Made by a program: the position numbers and the translations under genes. The notes under the pieces are model-generated. The model searched no databases. It saw nothing but the letters and a program-made list of their open reading frames with translations, and was not told the origin of the DNA. This document shows, one piece after another, positions 6,483 through 10,408 of a stretch of 10,408 nt of DNA. The stretch covers positions 1 through 10,408 of the forward strand of contig JADHVA010000023.1 in NCBI GenBank assembly GCA_016784245.1, given 5' to 3'. Within the stretch, counting starts at the first letter, position 1, and every line of letters begins with the position of its first letter. Origin of the DNA: Nanobdellota archaeon. Its GTDB lineage: Archaea; Nanobdellota; Nanobdellia; SCGC-AAA011-G17; GW2011-AR17.

Positions 6483-7037
6483 ATGAAAACCTTGGATTTC
6501 AAATCTGCTTTCAAATACCCATTCAACAGAGCAAAAGGTCTGTGGAATATTTTATGGTTATTCTTACCAATTTTCGGTTGGCTTGCTTTAGGTGGTTATG
6601 GAATTAGAATAGTAAAAGAATTTTCTAAGGGTAAATTCAAAAAATTACCTCTTTTCAAATTTAAGAGTGATTTAAAATTAGGTTTTATGATGTTTATCAA
6701 AGCTCTTCCTTTTATTATTGCATATATTGCTTTAATGGCAACTTTAAGTATAATTAATATCTGGCTAAGAACTGTAATAGATACATTAATCCAAATATTT
6801 GTAATTCCTATCTTAACAGTAAATTTCTTTAACAAGGAAACTGTAGCTTCTTTATTTGAATTCAAAATATTAAAAGCTGTTTTCAATAATTTTGGAGATT
6901 ACATAATGGCTTTACTAAAAAGTATTGGACTTGGTTTAATCTTTTTATTAATGTGGATTGTTTTAGTTGGTTTCCCAGCAGGAACATTTACAAAGAATAT
7001 TTTCATAGCAGATTTTTATAGAAGAAGAGTGAAATAA
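6483..7037 (+). CDS. DUF4013-type integral membrane protein
   Basis: This 184-residue protein begins with FKSAFKYPFNRAKGLWNILWLFLPIFGWLALGGYGIRI, the opening pattern of DUF4013 proteins of archaea: a YPF motif, a first membrane segment, then a G-x-x-x-R turn into a positively charged loop. Hydrophobic segments lie at about 22-43, 66-90, 91-115 and 139-166. The loop at 44-65 is strongly basic. The C-terminal tail DFYRRRVK is basic and probably cytoplasmic. Function of the family is unknown; a membrane scaffold or transport role is only a guess. The last codons lie inside a 33-nt sequence repeated at 7721-7754, beyond the vapBC pair, suggesting a rearrangement at this 3' end. Confidence 0.75.
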   Translation: MKTLDFKSAFKYPFNRAKGLWNILWLFLPIFGWLALGGYGIRIVKEFSKGKFKKLPLFKFKSDLKLGFMMFIKALPFIIAYIALMATLSIINIWLRTVIDTLIQIFVIPILTVNFFNKETVASLFEFKILKAVFNNFGDYIMALLKSIGLGLIFLLMWIVLVGFPAGTFTKNIFIADFYRRRVK

Positions 7038-7046
7038 TTCTAAATT
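7014..7046 (+). repeat. Direct repeat copy 1, at the end of the DUF4013 gene and of vapC
   Basis: This 33-nt stretch encodes the tail FYRRRVK and stop of the DUF4013 gene and, on the other strand, the stop and last codons of vapC. It matches 7721-7754 at 31 of 34 aligned positions (two substitutions, one 1-nt gap). Confidence 0.8.
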
Positions 7047-7438
7047 AAATCTTTTGTTTTCCATATTTTTATTTTATTTTGTTTTTCAAAATGTTTATCA
7101 TCAGACCAAATATCAGATTCTGTAGCTAAGGCAGCAGCAATAAAGGGTGTATCATCAGGATCTATATTATCCATAATTTTACTTGCTTCCTTCATCCTTG
7201 CCATTATAATCTTATCATCAATCAGAATAATTTTATTAAATAGTGCATCTAATACCATATAAAATTCTTCATCATTTATTTTTGCTTTTTTCTTAATATA
7301 ATTTTTATATTTCATTAATTCCTTATCTGTAAACCTTATACTATAAAGTTCTGCATCTAAATGTAAAATTAAATCTCTTGTTAAAGAATCTTTTAATAAA
7401 GTTGAAATTAAAATATTTGTATCTACAACCAATTTCAT
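7040..7438 (-). CDS. vapC: PIN-domain ribonuclease toxin, VapC family
   Basis: This 132-residue protein is full length for a VapC-type PIN domain. The opening MKLVVDTNILIS carries the first acidic residue D6. The others are E40 in TDKELMKY, D96 (or D93) in DPDDTPFIAAALA, and D113/D114 in IWSDDKHF, giving the acidic Mg/Mn-binding centre. VapC toxins cleave tRNA or rRNA when freed from VapB. The ATG overlaps the vapB stop as ATGA, so the two are translationally coupled. The stop codon (7040-7042, minus strand) falls inside direct repeat copy 1. The RNA target cannot be deduced from sequence. Confidence 0.9.
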   Translation of the reverse strand: MKLVVDTNILISTLLKDSLTRDLILHLDAELYSIRFTDKELMKYKNYIKKKAKINDEEFYMVLDALFNKIILIDDKIIMARMKEASKIMDNIDPDDTPFIAAALATESDIWSDDKHFEKQNKIKIWKTKDLI

Positions 7439-7653
7439 TTGAATCTTTTTCTTATTTCATATTTAATCTTATGTCCAAGATCTTCAGCTTCTTCTTTTGT
7501 TAAGCTACTTTTTTCAAGAACTTTGTCCATCCAATGTAATTCTAAAATCTTCTTTTCAAAAGATTGTCTAGCTATATCACTCCATTTTATCTCAGTATGA
7601 ACTTGCATCTCCTTATGGAGCTTTTCCGGGATTGATAATGTCATATTTACCAT
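7435..7653 (-). CDS. vapB: VapB-type antitoxin with ribbon-helix-helix N-terminus
   Basis: The protein is 72 residues from the preferred ATG. MVNMTLSIPEKLHKEMQ followed by WSDIARQSFEKKI (about 24-36) is a ribbon-helix-helix DNA-binding and dimerisation domain. The remaining charged helical tail (about 37-72) would wrap and block the PIN toxin. A longer reading with GTG at 7674 is possible, but the TATA box at 7676-7683 adjoins that codon and sits 26 nt from the ATG at 7653, the spacing of the other leaderless genes. The complex probably represses its own promoter; a perfect 6-bp inverted repeat lies upstream at 7700-7714. Overlaps vapC by 4 nt. Confidence 0.85.
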   Translation of the reverse strand: MVNMTLSIPEKLHKEMQVHTEIKWSDIARQSFEKKILELHWMDKVLEKSSLTKEEAEDLGHKIKYEIRKRFK

Positions 7654-7675
7654 ACTTGTATTATGTGTTAACACA

Positions 7676-7683
7676 GATATAAA
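7676..7683 (-). promoter_or_regulatory. TATA box of vapBC
   Basis: Minus-strand TTTATATC preceded by GGGAAAAG. It is centred about 26 nt before the ATG at 7653 and decides the vapB start. Confidence 0.55.
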
Positions 7684-7699
7684 CTTTTCCCTTATTTTA

Positions 7700-7714
7700 T
7701 TGAAATATTTTCAA
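7700..7714. promoter_or_regulatory. Inverted repeat upstream of vapBC, possible operator
   Basis: TTGAAA, three central bases, then TTTCAA: a perfect 6-bp palindrome with an AT-rich core, 17 bases upstream of the vapBC TATA box. RHH antitoxins often bind such sites, but the location upstream of the core promoter makes the role uncertain. Confidence 0.3.
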
Positions 7715-7720
7715 TTAAAC

Positions 7721-7754
7721 TTTTATAGAAGAAGAGTAAGATAATTTCTAAATT
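7721..7754 (+). repeat. Direct repeat copy 2, orphan gene tail
   Basis: This 34-nt copy of 7014-7046 lies with no gene in front of it. Read in the same frame it gives FYRRRVR and a stop, differing from copy 1 by one synonymous change (GTG to GTA), one conservative change (AAA to AGA) and one inserted T after the stop. It therefore looks like the true end of an interrupted or paralogous DUF4013 gene. Confidence 0.75.
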
Positions 7755-7762
7755 CTTATAAA
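7755..7762 (+). promoter_or_regulatory. TATA box of the 155-residue gene
   Basis: CTTATAAA, centred about 26 nt before the ATG at 7785, immediately after repeat copy 2. No Shine-Dalgarno. Confidence 0.55.
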
Positions 7763-7784
7763 CTTCAATTAAATTTCTCTTTAC

Positions 7785-8252
7785 ATGCAAGAACATCTTA
7801 CTGACAAGCTTATCTCAGCTTTATACCATATTAATAATCTTGGTATTGAGGGAATGATTAGTTTTTCTCAAGATCCAAAGTTTGAAGATCATTTCTATGA
7901 AGAATTAGATCTTCTAAAAGCTTATTCACCTAGTGACTCATTAGGTCAATTAATTGATTTATATCTACTTACACCATATGTAGAACCTAAAAGCTTTGAA
8001 AGTGAAATTGCAAGTGGTATTCTTCAAGATTATGTATTCGACCCACATAGAATTTCTTTATATGCAAAAGCTTCAGCTCACATATCTCAATGTCATTCAT
8101 GTTTAGAAAGATATACTTCTTTTGCAGCAGATGATTCATCTCCTATTTCTTTAGTTTGTGAAAAATTAGATACTCCGGAAGTAAAAGGGTTACCATCTAT
8201 TTTAAGTTCTTTTGATTTTCTTAACCTTTTAAGTGCTAAAGTTAAAGCTTAA
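7785..8252 (+). CDS. Hypothetical protein with an H-x3-C-x2-C motif
   Basis: This 155-residue protein has no family I can name. It is soluble and largely helical. Residues 83-112 (YVFDPHRISLYAKASAHISQCHSCLERYTSF) contain H99-x3-C103-x2-C106, the spacing of the anti-sigma-type zinc finger (zf-HC2), where the motif ends a helix and is followed by more helix. The similarity is local: typical zf-HC2 proteins have it at the N-terminus and often a membrane segment, both absent here. A further cysteine is C125. A well-spaced TATA box supports the start. The gene is convergent with the ThiH-like gene, with one base between the stop codons. Confidence 0.65.
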   Translation: MQEHLTDKLISALYHINNLGIEGMISFSQDPKFEDHFYEELDLLKAYSPSDSLGQLIDLYLLTPYVEPKSFESEIASGILQDYVFDPHRISLYAKASAHISQCHSCLERYTSFAADDSSPISLVCEKLDTPEVKGLPSILSSFDFLNLLSAKVKA

Positions 8253-8253
8253 A

Positions 8254-9291
8254 TCACCAAACTGAATCATCAAGAACTTCAATTTCTAAATCTTCTAAAA
8301 CAGACTTTATTACTCTAGGAGATCTTTTATCTGTTAATGGAAATTGCTGAGATTTTTTTGAATCTAAATTTAAAGTTCTCCCTCCAGGACTTGTAACTCC
8401 ACCAGTTCCAATTAAATCAACTATTGGAAATAGTCTATCTCTCAAACTTGGCGCTTCTCTTCCACTTAATGCTAAAGATACATTTGGCAAAGCTAATTTT
8501 AAAGTGATATATGCTTTTTCAATATCTTGCATTTTAGGTCTTCTAAATCTTTTATCAGGAGAACCTTTTATTGATGGTAAGGATATAGAAACATTTGCTC
8601 CAATTTCATTTAAAAATTTTGCATGTCTACAAAGTGCATCAATTTCAAAACCAATATCTTCATTTAATCCTAACAAAACACCTATACCAATATTTTGAAA
8701 ACCTCTTTCAAAAGCTTTAGCTCCTTTAGCAAGTCTAGCACTAAAATTTCTTTTATAACTACTTTGCCTATGAACTTCTCTATAAATATCTGAATTATAA
8801 GTTTCCTGAAATAATAAAAAATGATTAACACCAATTTCTGATAAATCATTTAATGTACCAATAGAAAGATTTTCAAATTCTATCCAAGGTTTTAGTCCTA
8901 ATGAGAATAGTTTTTTACTAGATTCAACAATTATATCTCTATAACTTTTTTCTGGTAAAGTTCCAGAGATTAAAATTACATTTTTAACTCCTAATTCCTT
9001 AATTGCTTTAGCTTCTTTTTCAATTTGTTCTAAACTCAAAGTTCTTCGATCTAAATTATCATTTGTAGTTGCATAAGAACAATATGAACAAGCATTAGCA
9101 CATTGATTTGAAATATAAAAACAAGTATAAAGACTAGCAATATCTCCTCTAAAATCTTCTCTTAATGTAGTTGCAATTTCTCTAGCATAAGGTAATTCAA
9201 TTGGATTTAATTTATCAAACAATTCTCTAGCTTCATAAGCTTCTAAACCATTCCCACTTTCAGCTCTTGCATACAAATAATCTAAACTCAT
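8254..9291 (-). CDS. ThiH/HydG-like radical SAM enzyme (tyrosine lyase family)
   Basis: This 345-residue protein has the radical SAM motif C64-x3-C68-x2-C71 in YISNQCANACSYCSYATTN, followed by RRTLSLEQIEKEAKAI, as in ThiH and HydG. Other family signatures are LLFQETYNSDIYREVH (160-174), IGIGVLLGLNED (201-212), ISLPSIKGS (236-244) and SGREAPSLRDRLFP (276-289). The ending QQFPLTDKRSPRVIKSVLEDL resembles the ThiH C-terminus. It lacks HydG's extra C-terminal domain, so ThiH is the closer relative. ThiH cleaves tyrosine to 2-iminoacetate (dehydroglycine) and p-cresol for thiazole synthesis. Archaea generally use Thi4 instead and no thiamine gene is nearby, so the true product is uncertain. C57 is an additional cysteine before the cluster. 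The promoter is at 9313-9320, just downstream of the hydrolase. Confidence 0.8.
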   Translation of the reverse strand: MSLDYLYARAESGNGLEAYEARELFDKLNPIELPYAREIATTLREDFRGDIASLYTCFYISNQCANACSYCSYATTNDNLDRRTLSLEQIEKEAKAIKELGVKNVILISGTLPEKSYRDIIVESSKKLFSLGLKPWIEFENLSIGTLNDLSEIGVNHFLLFQETYNSDIYREVHRQSSYKRNFSARLAKGAKAFERGFQNIGIGVLLGLNEDIGFEIDALCRHAKFLNEIGANVSISLPSIKGSPDKRFRRPKMQDIEKAYITLKLALPNVSLALSGREAPSLRDRLFPIVDLIGTGGVTSPGGRTLNLDSKKSQQFPLTDKRSPRVIKSVLEDLEIEVLDDSVW

Positions 9292-9312
9292 AAAATTGAT
9301 TTTATACTTCTT

Positions 9313-9320
9313 ATTTATAT
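9313..9320 (-). promoter_or_regulatory. TATA box of the ThiH-like gene
   Basis: Minus-strand ATATAAAT, centred about 25 nt before the ATG at 9291, in the 31-nt gap after the hydrolase stop. The two minus-strand genes are thus probably not one operon, although readthrough is possible. Confidence 0.5.
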
Positions 9321-9322
9321 AT

Positions 9323-10198
9323 TTATGCTTGAATAAACTCTAAAATTTCTTCAAAAACCTTTTGATCATGGATTCCCATTAATACTGTATGCAAAGAATT
9401 CACAGAATAAATTTCTTTTTCTTCACTTGCAACATTTTCATAAATATATTCGGCACTATAAGGGTCAGAAGTAGTATCAAAATTCCCATGTATAATAAAA
9501 ATATTATCATCAACATTTTCTAAATTATCTTGAACTTCTTCAGAATATTTCATAACTTCTAAAATACTTGATGTTGGGATAAAAGAATAAGTTTGTCTTC
9601 CAATAACTATGTCTGTAATTACATTTGATTTTTTCAAATAAGGAATATATTCAGAGATTTCTTCAACATAAAAATCCAAATCATTTATTTCTTCTTTAAA
9701 GATAAAAATAGGAGAACCAATTACTGTCAAAGAATCTAACTCATAGTTCATTGACAACTCTAAAGCTGATAAAGAACCTAAAGAGAAACCTACAACATGA
9801 ACTTCTTCATAATTATCTTCTAACAATTCATAATAATATTCACTTTCTTCTTTCCAATCTTCCCATGAAACATTTTCTAAATTTTTATAATCACTACCAT
9901 GTCCACTCATTAAAGGAGCAAAAACTGTATATCCATTTTCATTTAGATAATAAGCTAACTCTTGAACTTCTTGTGGCGAAGCTAAATATCCATGTATAAT
10001 TAAAACAGCTTTTTCATTTCCTTCAAAAAATATAGGAGAAGCATAAGAATTAATTTCTATGTCTTTTGAAATATTTGTATCTCCAATAGTAATTGTAGGA
10101 TAAGGAATTTTATCTTGTGATATTTCATTTAGGTAAGGAAATAAAAAGTATATTGCTAATAATAATATTAATGTGATAAGAATATATTTTTTCTTCAT
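9323..10198 (-). CDS. Membrane-anchored alpha/beta hydrolase (esterase / monoacylglycerol lipase-like)
   Basis: The protein has 291 residues from the ATG at 10198. Residues 1-4 are MKKK, followed by a hydrophobic stretch (about 5-22), so it is an uncleaved signal anchor or signal peptide and the enzyme likely faces outside. The hydrolase core starts near 60: VLIIHGYLASPQEVQELAYYLNENGYTVFAPLMSGHG provides the oxyanion-hole HG and the family's lid lead-in. The nucleophile is S139 in GFSLG, the acid is D241 in IIHGNFDTTSD, and the histidine is H270 in SLHTVL. This order matches carboxylesterase/monoacylglycerol lipases acting on short esters or lipids. A TTG nine bases upstream (10207) is in frame, but the TATA box at 10221-10228 is spaced for the ATG. 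The substrate is unknown; lipid scavenging would suit a DPANN archaeon. Confidence 0.85.
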   Translation of the reverse strand: MKKKYILITLILLLAIYFLFPYLNEISQDKIPYPTITIGDTNISKDIEINSYASPIFFEGNEKAVLIIHGYLASPQEVQELAYYLNENGYTVFAPLMSGHGSDYKNLENVSWEDWKEESEYYYELLEDNYEEVHVVGFSLGSLSALELSMNYELDSLTVIGSPIFIFKEEINDLDFYVEEISEYIPYLKKSNVITDIVIGRQTYSFIPTSSILEVMKYSEEVQDNLENVDDNIFIIHGNFDTTSDPYSAEYIYENVASEEKEIYSVNSLHTVLMGIHDQKVFEEILEFIQA

Positions 10199-10220
10199 AA
10201 TACTCAAATATTAGTTCTAC

Positions 10221-10228
10221 TTATTAAA
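10221..10228 (-). promoter_or_regulatory. TATA-like box of the alpha/beta hydrolase gene
   Basis: Minus-strand TTTAATAA, centred about 26 nt before the ATG at 10198. This supports that start over the TTG at 10207. Confidence 0.45.
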
Positions 10229-10298
10229 TTAACTTGATTTTCATCTTTTTAGTAACATATTTCTCAAAAGTAACTTCTTCCTACAAATAAACTTTTGA

Positions 10299-10306
10299 TA
10301 TATAAA
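10299..10306 (+). promoter_or_regulatory. TATA box of a possible short transcription unit
   Basis: TATATAAA with an upstream T-rich lead. The expected start of transcription is about 10325-10330, at or just before the G run. Confidence 0.4.
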
Positions 10307-10343
10307 GAAAATAACCTAAATATTTACTGGGGGGTTGATAATA

Positions 10344-10373
10344 ATGAATCCAGACGAATGTCCAAACGAATAA
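10344..10373 (+). other. Nine-codon ORF with Shine-Dalgarno-like G run
   Basis: ATG to TAA encodes MNPDECPNE. Six G residues (10329-10334) followed by TTGAT resemble the archaeal Shine-Dalgarno sequence and sit nine bases before the ATG. This is the only strong ribosome-binding-like site in the window. It could be a micropeptide, a leader peptide for something beyond the window, or part of a small RNA with no coding role. Confidence 0.25.
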
Positions 10374-10384
10374 AAATAATTCAC

Positions 10385-10399
10385 TTTTTTTATTTTTTT
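10385..10399 (+). terminator. T-rich archaeal-type terminator
   Basis: Seven T, one A, seven T on the plus strand with no stem before it, the usual form of archaeal intrinsic termination. It would close a transcript of about 70 nt begun near 10328. Confidence 0.45.
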
Positions 10400-10408
10400 C
10401 AATCATAT

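Noticed and set aside
6596..6886. Minus-strand ORF of 96 codons opposite the DUF4013 gene
   Set aside because: Antisense shadow of hydrophobic codons; no promoter and no family.
7435..7674. Longer vapB from a GTG start
   Set aside because: The TATA box abuts that GTG, and the ATG at 7653 starts directly at the ribbon-helix-helix domain.
8504..8698. Plus-strand ORF of 64 codons inside the ThiH-like gene
   Set aside because: Antisense shadow with no supporting signals.
9751..9999. Plus-strand ORF of 82 codons inside the hydrolase gene
   Set aside because: Low-complexity His/Leu/Asn antisense reading of the hydrolase.
10358..10408. Open frame MSKRIKII... running off the window end
   Set aside because: Its codons after the first eight are the T-rich terminator; the Phe-rich reading looks like chance, though the missing downstream sequence prevents certainty.
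1..10408. CRISPR array, IS element, rRNA or riboswitch
   Set aside because: No regularly spaced repeats, transposase, rRNA-like GC-rich block or known aptamer pattern was seen.

Overview
This window is most likely from an archaeon, and probably one of the small-genome DPANN lineages (Woesearchaeota/Pacearchaeota-like). The lineage is inferred. The evidence is very low G+C (roughly a quarter to 30% by eye), AGA/AAA/ATA-rich codons, a TATA box about 26 nt upstream of almost every start codon with no ribosome-binding site, a DUF4013 membrane protein, an archaeal/eukaryal-style LeuRS-like synthetase, and a tRNA with a bulge-helix-bulge intron outside the anticodon loop.

Layout. 1-354 (-): HIT-family nucleotide-binding protein, cut by the window start. 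516-4412 (+): three separately promoted genes: a LeuRS-like synthetase without the CP1 editing domain, an SplB-like radical SAM protein and an S66 (LdcA/MccF-type) serine peptidase. 4399-4593 (-): small cysteine-containing protein meeting the peptidase gene tail to tail. 4675-4778 (+): tRNA-Val(UAC) with a 31-nt D-loop intron. 4833-5156 (+) and 5139-5855 (-): an unknown protein and a helical protein with a HicA-like C-terminus, overlapping at their 3' ends. 5952-7037 (+): flavin reductase-like protein and DUF4013 membrane protein. 7040-7653 (-): a VapBC toxin-antitoxin pair between two imperfect direct repeats that both encode the DUF4013 protein's C-terminal tail. 7785-8252 (+): unknown protein with an H-x3-C-x2-C motif. 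8254-9291 (-): ThiH/HydG-like radical SAM enzyme. 9323-10198 (-): membrane-anchored alpha/beta hydrolase. 10299-10399 (+): a possible very short transcription unit with a TATA box, a G-rich Shine-Dalgarno-like run, a nine-codon ORF and a T-rich terminator.

Apart from vapBC (4-nt ATGA overlap), genes appear monocistronic, so promoter spacing can be used to fix starts. It moves vapB to 7653 and the hydrolase to 10198. No single pathway links the genes. The strongest functional hypothesis is that the editing-less LeuRS-like protein and the MccF-like peptidase form an immunity pair against a leucyl-adenylate type toxin, as in the agrocin 84 precedent. This is inference. The most solid unusual feature is the non-canonical tRNA intron. 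The most suggestive sign of mobility is the repeat-flanked vapBC cassette.
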